DNA from: Tomitella biformata AHU 1821
Lineage (GTDB): Bacteria; Actinomycetota; Actinomycetes; Mycobacteriales; Mycobacteriaceae
Assembly (NCBI RefSeq): GCF_000524475.1
Contig: NZ_BAVQ01000023.1
Location: 1 to 64,000, forward strand
Reading direction: 5' to 3'
DNA: 64,000 nt
Every line of letters starts with the position of its first letter. The stretch's first letter is position 1. The notes under the pieces were generated by a model. The model saw only the letters and a program-made list of their open reading frames with translations. It ran no database searches and had not been told where the DNA came from. Made by a program: the position numbers and the translations under genes. Of the stretch, positions 16,025 through 24,701 are shown in pieces.

Positions 16025-18046
16025 TTAGCCCTTCCGGCCACCACCGTGCAGGAGCGCCACCAGCTCCTGCGCGGTGGTCACGGGCCGGTCGCACACGAAG
16101 TGCCGGCACACATAGGCCGTTGCCTGGTCCCGGATCATCGGCCGATCCGCCAGCAGCGGCGTCGAGTCCCGCGGGCCGCCGACCACCACCGACCCACCGG
16201 GCGCGGCGCGGCGGGCTATCTCCAGCAGGCCCTCGTCGCCCGGCACGTGCGTGATCGCGATCTGCAGCGGCCCATGCGCCATAGCCTCGGCAACCGATAG
16301 CCAATTGCCCGCGGAGCGCGGAGCGCGCTCGAGGAGCACAGAAGCCCGGTTCAGCGTGTCCTCGGCGAGCCGCCGGTAGCGCCCGGCGGACTCCAGGTCC
16401 ACCACCGCGGACGCAGTCAGCAACGCGTCGGCAATCGCGGATGCGCCCGCCGGGGTCGCGCCATCGACCGGATCACGCGGGCGGTGCACCAACACCTCGG
16501 CATCGTCCGCGGTGTCGAACCAGCTGCCCGCCGAGTCGGGGTCCGCGAAGTGTTCGGTCGCGGTGTCCAGCAGGTCCTGGGCGGCGGTGAGCCAGTCCTG
16601 GTCGCCCGTCACCTGGTGCAGGGCCAGCAGGCCCGAGGACAGGAAGGCGTAGTCCTCAAGCACCCCGACGGCCGCCCCCGCCTGGCCGCCGAGCGACGCG
16701 CGTCGCAGACGGCCCTCGACCAGGTGCGTCTTGAGCAGCATCGCGGCGCACTGCTCCGCGGCCTCCACCCATTCATCGCGGCCGAGCCCGCCACCGGCCT
16801 CCGCCAGGGCCAGAATGGCCATGCCGTTCCAGGCGGTCACCACCTTGTCGTCGCGGCCCGGTTGTGGACGCAGTGCCCGCGCCGCGCTGAGCTTGTCCCG
16901 CACCTGGCGCCAGCGCGCGGTGTTGTCGGGGTCCTGGCGTAGCTGCAGCACCGACGCCCCCGCCTCGAAGGTCCCCGTCTCGGTGACCTCCAGCAGTTTC
17001 GCCGCCCACGGCCCGTCCTCAGGGCCCAGGACCACTCCCAGCTCCGCGGGGGTCCACACATAGGTGGAGCCCTCCACCCCCTCGGTGTCCGCGTCTAGCG
17101 CCGACGCGAAGCCGCCCTCCGCGGTCGGCATCTCGGACAAGAGGAAACTCGCTGTCTGCTCAGTGACCTCGTGCGCCAGTGCCAACCCGTCCATGCGGGC
17201 CAGGTGCGCGTAGAACCGGAGCAGTAGCGCGTTGTCGTAAAGCATTTTCTCGAAGTGCGGAACCACCCAGTGCGAGTCCACGCAGTAGCGGGCGAATCCG
17301 CCCGTGAGCTGGTCGTTGAGCCCGCCCCGGGCCATCGCCTCGGCCGTCCGGCGAACCGCCGCCATCGCCGGCTCCGAGCCGGTGCGCTCGACGTGCCGGA
17401 GCAAACCCTCCACCAGCGCCGCTGGCGGGAACTTCGGGGCGCCGCCAAATCCCCCGTGCACTGCGTCCTCATCCTCCAACACCTGCCGCACCGCATCAGC
17501 CAGCAGCTCCGCGTCCACAGGCTTGGCGCCGTCGGGCAGCGCGGACGCCGCCCGGGAGAGTTCCGCCACCACTGCGGCCGATGCGCGGCCCACGTCCTCG
17601 CGGCGCGTCCGCCAGGTGTCGGAGATCGCGTCCAGCAGCTGCAGGAATCCCGGCATGCCGCCGCGCCCGACGGGCGGGTAGTAGGTGCCGCAATAGAAGG
17701 GCTCGGCATCCGCGGTGAGGAAGCAGGTCATCGGCCAGCCGCCCTGGCCCGTCATCGCCACGGTGGCGTTCATGTAGACCGCGTCGAGGTCTGGCCGCTC
17801 CTCGCGATCCACCTTCACGCACACGAAGTTCTCATTCATCACCTGCGCGATGGCCGGGTCCTCGAAGGACTCGTGCGCCATCACATGGCACCAGTGGCAG
17901 GAGGAGTATCCGATGGACAGCAATATCGGCACGTCCCGCGCCCGCGCCGCCGCGAACACGTGTGGCCCCCACTCCTGCCAGTGGACGGGGTTGTCCGCGT
18001 GCTGGCGAAGGTACGGGGAGGTTGCTGCTCCGAGTGCGTTGGTCAC
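16025..18046 (-). CDS. DUF255 thioredoxin-like / six-hairpin glycosidase-fold protein
   Basis: A 673-residue member of the YyaL/SPATA20 family. The N-terminal DUF255 domain has a thioredoxin fold with SCHWCHVMAHESF (CxxC at about residues 50-53) and DREERPD. The remainder is an (alpha/alpha)6-barrel related to N-acylglucosamine epimerases and unsaturated glucuronyl hydrolases. Length and motifs are full and typical; cellular function is unknown. The GTG start overlaps the stop of the upstream WYL regulator by 4 nt (GTGA), so the two are co-translated. An orthologue (Rv1084) holds the same position in mycobacteria. Confidence 0.93.
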   Translation of the reverse strand: MTNALGAATSPYLRQHADNPVHWQEWGPHVFAAARARDVPILLSIGYSSCHWCHVMAHESFEDPAIAQVMNENFVCVKVDREERPDLDAVYMNATVAMTGQGGWPMTCFLTADAEPFYCGTYYPPVGRGGMPGFLQLLDAISDTWRTRREDVGRASAAVVAELSRAASALPDGAKPVDAELLADAVRQVLEDEDAVHGGFGGAPKFPPAALVEGLLRHVERTGSEPAMAAVRRTAEAMARGGLNDQLTGGFARYCVDSHWVVPHFEKMLYDNALLLRFYAHLARMDGLALAHEVTEQTASFLLSEMPTAEGGFASALDADTEGVEGSTYVWTPAELGVVLGPEDGPWAAKLLEVTETGTFEAGASVLQLRQDPDNTARWRQVRDKLSAARALRPQPGRDDKVVTAWNGMAILALAEAGGGLGRDEWVEAAEQCAAMLLKTHLVEGRLRRASLGGQAGAAVGVLEDYAFLSSGLLALHQVTGDQDWLTAAQDLLDTATEHFADPDSAGSWFDTADDAEVLVHRPRDPVDGATPAGASAIADALLTASAVVDLESAGRYRRLAEDTLNRASVLLERAPRSAGNWLSVAEAMAHGPLQIAITHVPGDEGLLEIARRAAPGGSVVVGGPRDSTPLLADRPMIRDQATAYVCRHFVCDRPVTTAQELVALLHGGGRKG

Positions 18047-19044
18047 TCCCCCAGCCTATCGTCGGAGCCGGGCGCTCTGGGTCCGGAAGCCGCGACCGCC
18101 CGGCCGAACCTCTCGGACCACTCGCGCAGATGCGCGATCAACTCTGGCGGCGAGCGCACGTGAAAGTCGGCGCCCACCGAGCCCAGCGCCATCGCTGGCC
18201 AGTCCAGGTTCTCCGCGGTCATCGTGACGGAGCAACGTGCCGCATCGACTGCGGTGACCGCGGCCCAGCGGCCTATCCGCCGGGCGACCACCGCGGCCGG
18301 CGCATCGATCACCGCCGCCACCTGAAACTCCGCCGGCTGGCCCGCGATGCCCGCCCGCACGAACTCCGCCGCGTCCTCGGCGGGCAGCTCCCGCGGCCGG
18401 AAGGATTGTCCGGCCGTCGACAGCATTGCCATCCGGTCCTGGCGGAAACTGCGCCAATCGTGTCGCGTGAGGTCGTAGGCCACCAGGTACCAGCGTTGCC
18501 CGAGGAAGACCACCCGGTGCGGCTCCACTAAGCGCGCCGTCGGGGTCCCGTCCGCCGCGGTGTAGTCGAAGCCCATGCGCTGGCTGTTGCGGCAGGCCAC
18601 CGCCAAGGTGGTGAGCGTGTGGGGGTCGACCGCGCCGGCCTCCATCCGCCACGGCGCCGACATCGTCATGGCCCGCACCGCCTCCAGCCTCGCGCGCAGT
18701 GCCGCGGGCAGCACCGGCACCACCTTCGCCAACGCCCGCGCCGACGCCTCCTCGGCCCCTTGCACGCCGCCTTGGGCGGCGGCATGAAGCCCGACCACCA
18801 GCGCGATCGCCTCGTCGTCGTCGAGCAGGAGCGGCGGTAGCGCGGACCCCGCAGCCAGTTGGTAGCCGCCGGCCACGCCCCGGCCGGCCGTGACCGGATA
18901 GCCCAGTTCCCGGAGCCGGTCGATGTCGCGCCGCAGCGTGCGCGGCGAGACCTCCAGCCGGGCGGCCAGCTCGGCGCCCGGCCAGTGCCGCCGGTCCTGC
19001 AGCATCGACAGCAGTCGCAGTGTTCTCGAGCTGGTGTTGGCCAT
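18043..19044 (-). CDS. YafY-type regulator (HTH + WYL domain)
   Basis: A 333-residue transcriptional regulator. The N-terminal winged HTH (RTLRLLSMLQDRRHWPG..LAARLEVSPRTLRRDIDRL, about residues 7-45) is followed by a GVAGGYQLAAG wing and a WYL domain with the RWYLVAYDLTRHDWRSFR segment (about residues 178-196) that senses ligands, often nucleic-acid or nucleotide derivatives. It diverges from the DinB gene across 91 bp, so it probably controls that gene and itself. It overlaps the DUF255 gene. Regulators of this class often sit opposite DinB/YdhR-type stress genes. Confidence 0.88.
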   Translation of the reverse strand: MANTSSRTLRLLSMLQDRRHWPGAELAARLEVSPRTLRRDIDRLRELGYPVTAGRGVAGGYQLAAGSALPPLLLDDDEAIALVVGLHAAAQGGVQGAEEASARALAKVVPVLPAALRARLEAVRAMTMSAPWRMEAGAVDPHTLTTLAVACRNSQRMGFDYTAADGTPTARLVEPHRVVFLGQRWYLVAYDLTRHDWRSFRQDRMAMLSTAGQSFRPRELPAEDAAEFVRAGIAGQPAEFQVAAVIDAPAAVVARRIGRWAAVTAVDAARCSVTMTAENLDWPAMALGSVGADFHVRSPPELIAHLREWSERFGRAVAASGPRAPGSDDRLGE

Positions 19045-19135
19045 GACTCATTATTGCTGGCAATTGCGGACAGAAAGTGACCGGATGGAGTTCTAGCGTT
19101 GATCCTGCAACAGCCAGCCAACCGCGGGAGTAGAT

Positions 19136-19666
19136 ATGACCACAGAACAGCTCAGCACCGAGTGCGAGCGCGCCGACCTCATCGAGTCACTAGAGCGCCA
19201 TCGGTGGTTCTTGCGTTTCGCCGTGCGCGAGCTATCGGAGGAGGAGGCCACGCGTCGCACCACCGTCAGCGAGTTGAACCTGGCGGGCCTCGTCAAGCAC
19301 GTTGCGGCGGGCGAGGAGGCGTGGGTGCGCTTCATCGTCGAGGGCCCGTCCGCGCTGGGGGATTTCACGGACTTCTCCGAGGCGGCGATGGCCGCCAGGT
19401 CGGACGAGTTCCGGCTACTCGATGGTGAGACCTTGGACAGCGTGTTGGCCGAGTACGACGCGGTGGCGGCCCGCACAAACGAACTGGTGCGGACTCTGCC
19501 TGATCTCAATGTGAGCCACCCGTTGCCGGAGGCGCCGTGGTTCGAGCCTGGGGCCGCATGGTCGGCCCGACGCGCCCTGTTGCACATCATCGCGGAGACC
19601 GCCCAACACGCCGGGCATGCGGACATCATCCGCGAATCCCTGGACGGAGCCCTGACTATGGGTTGA
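19136..19666 (+). CDS. DinB family protein (DUF664-like)
   Basis: A 176-residue four-helix-bundle protein of the DinB superfamily, metal-dependent and in actinobacteria often mycothiol-dependent thiol transferases. The metal-binding histidines are visible: KHVAAGEEAW (about residue 60) and the HIIAETAQHAGH helix near residue 145-156. The ATG at 19136 follows GGGAG by 6 nt. It is divergent from the WYL regulator and convergent with the small membrane-protein gene. Actual substrate unknown. Confidence 0.88.
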   Translation: MTTEQLSTECERADLIESLERHRWFLRFAVRELSEEEATRRTTVSELNLAGLVKHVAAGEEAWVRFIVEGPSALGDFTDFSEAAMAARSDEFRLLDGETLDSVLAEYDAVAARTNELVRTLPDLNVSHPLPEAPWFEPGAAWSARRALLHIIAETAQHAGHADIIRESLDGALTMG

Positions 19667-19682
19667 GAGGCGCCCCCGCTGA

Positions 19683-20069
19683 CTACTTCTCGGCGTCGGG
19701 GTCCTGGTCATCCGGCTTCTGGTCGTCCGGCTTCGGGTCGTCCTTGACCATGGTCACCGCGCTCTCGCCGGCGCTCTTGCCCGCCCGCTTGCTGGGCAGC
19801 GCGTCGTCCATCGGCGCTTGGTTGTTCAGCGCGTGGGCATCGGCACCAGGCGTCAGATCCGGATCGTCGAAGCTCTCCGGCAGGTTCCGCAGTCGGCGGT
19901 TCATCGACCGGACCAAGAGGACCACGGCGATCAGCAGAGCCAGGATCAGGAACAGCCCGATCGGCGACGCCTTGCCGAACTCGGCTCCCCGACCACCCGT
20001 CATGTCGGGCTCGCCCCAGGTCTTTGCCAGGAAGATCGTGCCGTTGGTGGCGATTGCGGAAGCGGACAT
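19683..20069 (-). CDS. Small membrane protein next to mca
   Basis: A 128-residue protein with one strong transmembrane helix (PIGLFLILALLIAVVLLV, about residues 36-53), then a basic patch (RSMNRRLRNLP) and an acidic, Lys/Asp/Pro-rich cytosolic tail. Position and layout match the conserved hypothetical Rv1083, which follows mca in mycobacteria. The ATG at 20069 is preceded by GGAG at 10 nt. Function unknown; probably co-transcribed with mca, 124 nt upstream. Confidence 0.8.
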   Translation of the reverse strand: MSASAIATNGTIFLAKTWGEPDMTGGRGAEFGKASPIGLFLILALLIAVVLLVRSMNRRLRNLPESFDDPDLTPGADAHALNNQAPMDDALPSKRAGKSAGESAVTMVKDDPKPDDQKPDDQDPDAEK

Positions 20070-20193
20070 CAGTTCTCAACTCCATCTACTGGCCCGTCGC
20101 GCAAACCGCCCGCCGGGTGGTGCCTTACTACATCTTGCCCCATGTACAGGGCGGAGCGCTCGGCCGCGTTTCCGCGCGGCCGAGCGCCAGGTG

Positions 20194-21069
20194 CTAGCCC
20201 GCTGCCGGGCCCAGCCCGGTGAAGAGGTCGCTTTCGGGGAGCGTCGTCTTCACCCTGGTCTTCGCCAACTCGAACTCCTCAGTCGGCCACACCTTCTGCT
20301 GCATCTCGATGGGCACAGCGAAGAAGTTGCCGTTGGGGTCGATTTGCGTCTCGTGCGCCAGCAACGCCTTGTCGCGGATCGGGAAGTACTCCCCGCACCG
20401 GACCTGCGTGGTCACCCGCGCCATGAGATCGCCCTGTTCGGTCTTCCACCGGTCGAGCCACTCGGCGAACGGGTTCGGGAGGCCCTCCGCCGCCAACGCG
20501 TCGCGGAACGTCTCAAGCCGCTTACGGATGAACCCGTGGCTGTAGTAGACCTTCTGGATCTCCCACGGCGCGCCGAGCTCGGGGTGGTACTCGGGGTCGG
20601 CCGCCGCCTCATAGGCCGCCATCGACACCTCGTGGCAGCGGATGTGGTCGGGATGCGGGTAACCGCCGTTCTCGTCGTAGGTGATCATCACCTCCGGCTT
20701 GAATTCCCGGATCTGCTGCACCAGCCGACGGGTCGGCTCCGTGAGCGGGATCGCGGCGAAGCAGCCGTCGGGCAGCGGCGGCAACGGATCGCCCTGCGGC
20801 AGTCCGGAGTCCTCGAAACCCAGCCACACGTGGTCGACGCCCAAGATCTTGGCGGCGTTCGCCATCTCCTGAATGCGCAGCTCCGGGAGGCGGCCCTCCG
20901 CGTCAGCCACGTCCATCGCGGGGTTGAGGATGTCGCCGCGCTCGCCGCCCGTGAGGGTCACCACGAGCACCTGGTGCCCCTCGTCGGCATAGCGGGCCAT
21001 CGTCGCCGCGCCCTTGCTGGACTCATCATCGGGGTGGGCATGCACTGCCATGAGCCGGTAACCGCTCAC
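20194..21069 (-). CDS. mca: Mycothiol S-conjugate amidase
   Basis: Zinc amidase that cleaves mycothiol conjugates of electrophiles, releasing a mercapturic acid for export: the detoxification arm of mycothiol metabolism. The 291-residue protein has [14 protein letters not shown] at its N-terminus (zinc ligands H and D/E), the [13 protein letters not shown] segment and [13 protein letters not shown] with another zinc histidine. Length agrees with Mca (about 288). I set the start at the GTG at 21069, with GAGG 6 nt before it; upstream codons to 21171 are non-conserved. Its presence implies a mycothiol-producing actinobacterium. It diverges from the DUF4307 gene. Confidence 0.95.
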   Translation of the reverse strand: MSGYRLMAVHAHPDDESSKGAATMARYADEGHQVLVVTLTGGERGDILNPAMDVADAEGRLPELRIQEMANAAKILGVDHVWLGFEDSGLPQGDPLPPLPDGCFAAIPLTEPTRRLVQQIREFKPEVMITYDENGGYPHPDHIRCHEVSMAAYEAAADPEYHPELGAPWEIQKVYYSHGFIRKRLETFRDALAAEGLPNPFAEWLDRWKTEQGDLMARVTTQVRCGEYFPIRDKALLAHETQIDPNGNFFAVPIEMQQKVWPTEEFELAKTRVKTTLPESDLFTGLGPAAG

Positions 21070-21248
21070 TTGATTCCTCACCTCACACATTGGGCCTTCG
21101 CCACAGGGTTGATCGCCACAGGTCTTGCTCGAGGCCGCATGGACCTCAAAACACATTGTCCATGATCCCACCCCGCCGCGCGGACGCCAGCGCCAGGCCC
21201 ACCCGGAGCTGGGTCACACTGGCTGATCATGGTACTAAGTCTCCTGAG

Positions 21249-21695
21249 ATGAACAGCCAAGACGCCTCGCGCACGTCCGCGCGCTACGAGCAATCCCGAC
21301 TGAGTCCGACTACTCGCAAGTCCATCCTCGTCGTGTTGGTGCTGATTGTGCTCGCCGTCGGCGGCGGCGTCACGTACGCGCAGTACAAGATCTTCGGATC
21401 CACCGATCTCGAGTCCAACGTGACCCGCTACGAGGCCACCAGCGACACGGTGATCGAGGGCGACATCTCTCTCAACCGTGACACTCCAGAGGAAGCGGCC
21501 GTCTGCGTCATCCGCGCCCGCAACCGGGACGGCGACGAGGTGGCCCGTCGCGAGGTCTACTTCCCGCCCCGCGACTCCAGCCCCACGGTGGTGTTCACCG
21601 GTATGAACACCACCATGCTGAATGGGCTGCCGCCGGGCATCATCGATGTGTACGGCTGCTCGTACACTGTCCCGGAGTACCTCTCGACGAACTAG
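21249..21695 (+). CDS. DUF4307 membrane-anchored protein
   Basis: A 148-residue protein with a short basic cytosolic N-terminus, one transmembrane helix (SILVVLVLIVLAVGGGVTYA, about residues 25-44) and an extracytoplasmic domain with VTRYEATSDTVIEGDISLNR and two cysteines (C79, C137), the layout of DUF4307 (Rv1081c type). It is found beside mca and greA in the mycolic-acid lineage. Function unknown. The ATG at 21249 gives the expected short tail before the membrane helix. Confidence 0.85.
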   Translation: MNSQDASRTSARYEQSRLSPTTRKSILVVLVLIVLAVGGGVTYAQYKIFGSTDLESNVTRYEATSDTVIEGDISLNRDTPEEAAVCVIRARNRDGDEVARREVYFPPRDSSPTVVFTGMNTTMLNGLPPGIIDVYGCSYTVPEYLSTN

Positions 21696-21765
21696 CCGGT
21701 GAGCGGTGCCGCAGCGGGGAGTGCGCTGCGGCACTTCTTCGCGTCGCGATCAGCGGCGAGAGTGC

Positions 21766-21771
21766 TACTAT
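21766..21771 (+). promoter_or_regulatory. Candidate -10 box of greA
   Basis: TACTAT, a good -10 match, 165 nt upstream of the greA ATG. It implies a long structured 5' leader. Confidence 0.45.
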
Positions 21772-21776
21772 GGGAA

Positions 21777-21805
21777 AATACACGGCTCAGCACGGGTCGT
21801 GTATT
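21777..21805 (+). promoter_or_regulatory. 5'-leader hairpin of greA
   Basis: AATACACG (21777-21784) and CGTGTATT (21798-21805) form 8 perfect pairs around a 13-nt loop, a few bases after the inferred transcription start. It could stabilise the mRNA or take part in autoregulation. Confidence 0.45.
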
Positions 21806-21936
21806 ACTGCATTCAGGGCAACCGAATACGGGGGCGTTAGGTGCGGTCTTGCTGTCCGCGCATCACCCGCCCACTCACATTTCACTGCCACTTGGCCGAC
21901 GCAAGTCCCGGCCACAAGCACAAGGGAGCGACCAGC

Positions 21937-22431
21937 ATGACCGAGACGCAGGAGACCTGGCTCACACAGGAGTCATACGACCGACTCAAGAGCGAGCTCG
22001 ACGGCTTGATTGCGAATCGCCCCCTCCTCGCCGCCGAGATCAATGAGCGCCGCGAAGAGGGCGACCTCAAAGAGAACGGCGGCTACCACGCGGCGCGCGA
22101 GGAGCAGGGCCAGCAGGAGGCCCGCATCCGTCAGCTCTCGGAGCTGCTGAACAGCGCGAATGTCGGCGTCGCCCCCACCCAGTCCGGTGTGGCCCTCCCC
22201 GGCTCGGTCGTCAAGGTCTACTACGACGGCGACAAGTCCGACACCGAGACGTTCCTCATCGCCACTCGCGAGGAGGGCTCCGAGGGCGCCAAGCTCGAGG
22301 TCTACTCCCCCAGCTCACCGCTCGGCGCAGCGCTCGTCAGCGCGACGGTCGGCGAGACCCGCGAGTACAGCGTGCCCAGCGGCAAGGTCGTGAAGGTGAC
22401 GCTGGTCAGCGCGGAGCCGTACCACAACTAG
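21937..22431 (+). CDS. greA: Transcription elongation factor GreA
   Basis: Binds the secondary channel of RNA polymerase and stimulates cleavage of backtracked RNA. The 164-residue protein has the N-terminal coiled coil with the catalytic acidic tip ([21 protein letters not shown], about residues 36-56, cited in part) and the C-terminal FKBP-like domain ending in [13 protein letters not shown]. The ATG at 21937 has GGGAG 9 nt upstream. A strong factor-independent terminator follows directly. The long leader (see 21766-21805) is unusual for a small housekeeping gene. Confidence 0.97.
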   Translation: MTETQETWLTQESYDRLKSELDGLIANRPLLAAEINERREEGDLKENGGYHAAREEQGQQEARIRQLSELLNSANVGVAPTQSGVALPGSVVKVYYDGDKSDTETFLIATREEGSEGAKLEVYSPSSPLGAALVSATVGETREYSVPSGKVVKVTLVSAEPYHN

Positions 22432-22447
22432 CCCGCAGCAGAACCTA

Positions 22448-22489
22448 AGGAGCACCTCGCAGCGCGACGCGCGTGGGGTGCTCCTTTTT
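22448..22489 (+). terminator. Terminator of greA
   Basis: AGGAGCACC (22448-22456) pairs with GGTGCTCCT (22477-22485), followed by TTTT. The stem starts 16 nt after the greA stop. Confidence 0.85.
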
Positions 22490-22537
22490 GCGCTGCCCAC
22501 CCGGCCGCACACCGCCGCCAATTTCCGAGATCGGCGC

Positions 22538-22543
22538 TAGAAT
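22538..22543 (+). promoter_or_regulatory. Candidate -10 box of small membrane-protein gene
   Basis: TAGAAT, 89 nt before the ATG at 22633. The expected start of transcription falls at about 22550, inside the palindrome at 22548-22564. Confidence 0.45.
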
Positions 22544-22547
22544 CGGA

Positions 22548-22564
22548 TCGAGCATCATGCTCGA
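22548..22564. promoter_or_regulatory. Palindrome at the transcription start
   Basis: TCGAGCAT-c-ATGCTCGA, 8-bp perfect arms. Placement over the predicted +1 fits a repressor site; the transcript would also begin with part of this hairpin. Confidence 0.45.
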
Positions 22565-22632
22565 GGTTTTCAGGAGCGGCAGGGCCGTCGTACCCCGGCG
22601 GCCCCCTCCCTGAGGGTCGAAAGGACAGTCCG

Positions 22633-22824
22633 ATGGCATCTGCAGATTCAGCCCACACCGTGCGCACGCTGACCCTGGCGGAGTACCAGGCCTCCCACCC
22701 CACGATCCCGATGTTCCCGGCGACTAGCGAGACTGTCGCGAAAGTGGTGATGATCCTCCTCTACGCCCTGATCGTCATCGGCATCGTCTACATCGCCCTG
22801 CGCTCGTCCGGCGTCGTCAACTAG
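22633..22824 (+). CDS. Small single-pass membrane protein
   Basis: A 63-residue protein with one transmembrane helix (VVMILLYALIVIGIVYIAL, about residues 38-56) and a soluble N-terminus. The ribosome binding site GAAAGGA is 7 nt before the ATG, and the gene has its own promoter after the greA terminator, so I regard it as real. I recognise no family. It converges with the TetR gene 5 nt away. Confidence 0.7.
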   Translation: MASADSAHTVRTLTLAEYQASHPTIPMFPATSETVAKVVMILLYALIVIGIVYIALRSSGVVN

Positions 22825-22828
22825 CAGG

Positions 22829-23419
22829 TCAGCGCGGCAGGATCCCATGGAGCACGATGTCAGCGATCGCTGCCGCCAGGGCCTCGGGGTCCTGCTCGTC
22901 GCGGACGCACAGTGCGAAGATCGCCGCTCCGGCGATCACGTCCAGCAGCGCGTCCGCGTCCACCCCAGCGCGCAGCACCCCGGCGTCGACACCCTCGAGC
23001 ACCCGTCGGGCCAGCTCCGCACGGATGGGGTCCAACTGCCGGGTGACCAGAGCCTCCCGCAGCAACGGGTCTGCCCGGGTCTCGCTAATCAGGCCCGGCA
23101 CCGCCGCGCGCGTCGCCGCATCGCCAAATAGCGCCACCGCGCCGTCGATCAGCGTCCGGGTCTGCTCGGGGACCCCGACGTGGGATTCTGCGGGCTGGTC
23201 CAGCACCGGATAGATCGCCTCGTGGACGAGGTGCGCCTTCGAGGGCCACCGCCGGTAGATCGCCGGCCGGCCCACCCCCGCAGCCTGCGCGATCGCCTCG
23301 ATCGAGGTGCCGGCGAAGCCTCGCTCCACGAGCAGTCGCCGCGCCGCGGAAAGCACCGCCACATCGATCTCAGGATTGCGCTGCGGGCCTAGCCGGTGCA
23401 CCGATGGCTCGGATGACAT
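22829..23419 (-). CDS. TetR family transcriptional regulator
   Basis: A 196-residue repressor with the HTH GTSIEAIAQAAGVGRPAIYRRWPSK (about residues 37-61, cited in part) and a C-terminal helical domain resembling the AcrR/TetR_C-like groups that regulate lipid or aromatic catabolism. It is divergent from the phosphotransferase-fold gene across 99 bp that contain three TTACAT repeats, its probable operator. ATG start. Confidence 0.88.
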   Translation of the reverse strand: MSSEPSVHRLGPQRNPEIDVAVLSAARRLLVERGFAGTSIEAIAQAAGVGRPAIYRRWPSKAHLVHEAIYPVLDQPAESHVGVPEQTRTLIDGAVALFGDAATRAAVPGLISETRADPLLREALVTRQLDPIRAELARRVLEGVDAGVLRAGVDADALLDVIAGAAIFALCVRDEQDPEALAAAIADIVLHGILPR

Positions 23420-23432
23420 TCGGACGAACCCC

Positions 23433-23480
23433 TTACATTCTAGTGTGATCGGTATTACATTATTACCCTAGCCGTTACAT
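23433..23480. promoter_or_regulatory. Three TTACAT repeats in a divergent control region
   Basis: TTACAT at 23433-23438, 23455-23460 and 23475-23480, spaced 22 and 20 bp (about two helical turns). A partial inverted repeat, GGTAttacattatTACC, surrounds the middle copy. This is a likely binding region of the TetR at 22829-23419. Confidence 0.45.
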
Positions 23481-23518
23481 ACTGGATCGACTAGCGCGAC
23501 GACAGCGGGGACACGACA

Positions 23519-24700
23519 TTGACCACACCACCCACAGGCCAGGCCGAGGACTTCAGCGAGTTCTCCCGCCCCAGCGACTCCCGGCATGCCCCTGACGCCC
23601 TCGGACGCGGCCTCCAGACCTGGCTCGCGGCACAGCTCGGCGGCGTCGGCGACGTCTCCGTCACCGACGTACGCGTTCCAGATGCCAACGGGATGTCCAG
23701 CGAGACAGTGCTTTTCGATGCGGAGTGGACCGAGGACGGAGTGCGCTCGCGGCATCGCCTCGTTGCCCGGATCGCGCCCGGCGACTCCGCTGTGCCGATA
23801 TTCCCGCACTACGACTTAGACCAGCAGTTCCGCATCATGCGCACCGTCGGCGAAAGCTCCCCCGTGCCGGTGCCCCGCGTGTATTGGTCCGAACCCTCCC
23901 CCGCTCCCCTTGGCGATCCGTTCTTCATCATGGAGCAGGTCCACGGCGATGTGCCGCCCGATGTCCTGCCGTACAATTTCGGCTCCTGGCTCACCGAGGC
24001 GACGCCGGCGCAGCGCGCCCGCCTGCAGTCACAGTCGATCCAGGTGCTCGCCGATCTACACGCCATCGAGGACCCGGCCGCGAAGTTCCCGCAGCTCTCG
24101 GCCAGCGACGACGCCAGCACCGCAGCCAGCGCCCTGCGCGCCCATGTGGCCAGCCAGCGCGCCTACTACGAGTGGGTCACGGCGACGGGTCCCAAGTCCG
24201 CGTTGATCGAGCGCGGCTTCGACTGGCTGGAGGCGCATTGGCCCGAGGAATCCGGCCCCGCCGTGTTCTGCTGGGGCGATGCGCGGATCGGGAACATCCT
24301 CTATCGCGATTTCACCCCGGTGGGCGTCCTCGACTGGGAGATGGCCACGCTTGGCACGCGCGAGCTCGACCTGTCCTGGACCATTTTTCTACATCGCTTC
24401 TTCGAGGACCTCACCACACTCGCCGGCCTGCCCGGGCTGCCGGATTTCCTGCGGCGCGAGGAGGTGGCGGCGCAGTATGAGCAGCGCACCGGCCATACCC
24501 CCCGCAACCTCGACTTCTACACGCTGTACGCGGCAGTGCGCCACGCGATCATCATGTTCCGAATCCAGTGCCGCGCCATCGCCTTCGGCCAGTCGGATGC
24601 GCCCGCCGACCCAGACGACATGATCCTGCATCGCGCCACCCTCGAGAAGATGCTCGACGGCGTCTATTGGTCTGAACTAGCTGAAAGGCAGGTGGGCTGA
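23519..24700 (+). CDS. Aminoglycoside-phosphotransferase-fold kinase (APH/ACAD10-like)
   Basis: A 393-residue protein with the APH kinase fold. The catalytic loop is FCWGDARIGNIL (Asp at about residue 248, Asn at 253), the metal-binding motif GVLDWEMATLG follows, and an IMEQVHG hinge is present. Such proteins beside acyl-CoA or lipid genes in actinobacteria are thought to phosphorylate hydroxy-acids or similar small molecules rather than antibiotics. It starts with TTG at 23519, preceded by GGGGA. It is followed by a co-oriented partner gene one base away, and divergent from a TetR regulator that probably controls both. Confidence 0.85.
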   Translation: MTTPPTGQAEDFSEFSRPSDSRHAPDALGRGLQTWLAAQLGGVGDVSVTDVRVPDANGMSSETVLFDAEWTEDGVRSRHRLVARIAPGDSAVPIFPHYDLDQQFRIMRTVGESSPVPVPRVYWSEPSPAPLGDPFFIMEQVHGDVPPDVLPYNFGSWLTEATPAQRARLQSQSIQVLADLHAIEDPAAKFPQLSASDDASTAASALRAHVASQRAYYEWVTATGPKSALIERGFDWLEAHWPEESGPAVFCWGDARIGNILYRDFTPVGVLDWEMATLGTRELDLSWTIFLHRFFEDLTTLAGLPGLPDFLRREEVAAQYEQRTGHTPRNLDFYTLYAAVRHAIIMFRIQCRAIAFGQSDAPADPDDMILHRATLEKMLDGVYWSELAERQVG

Positions 24701-24701
24701 G

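Noticed and set aside
23519-24700. Aminoglycoside-resistance kinase
   Set aside because: The fold matches, but the catalytic-loop variant (GDARIGN) and partner gene are typical of metabolic APH-like kinases of actinobacteria.
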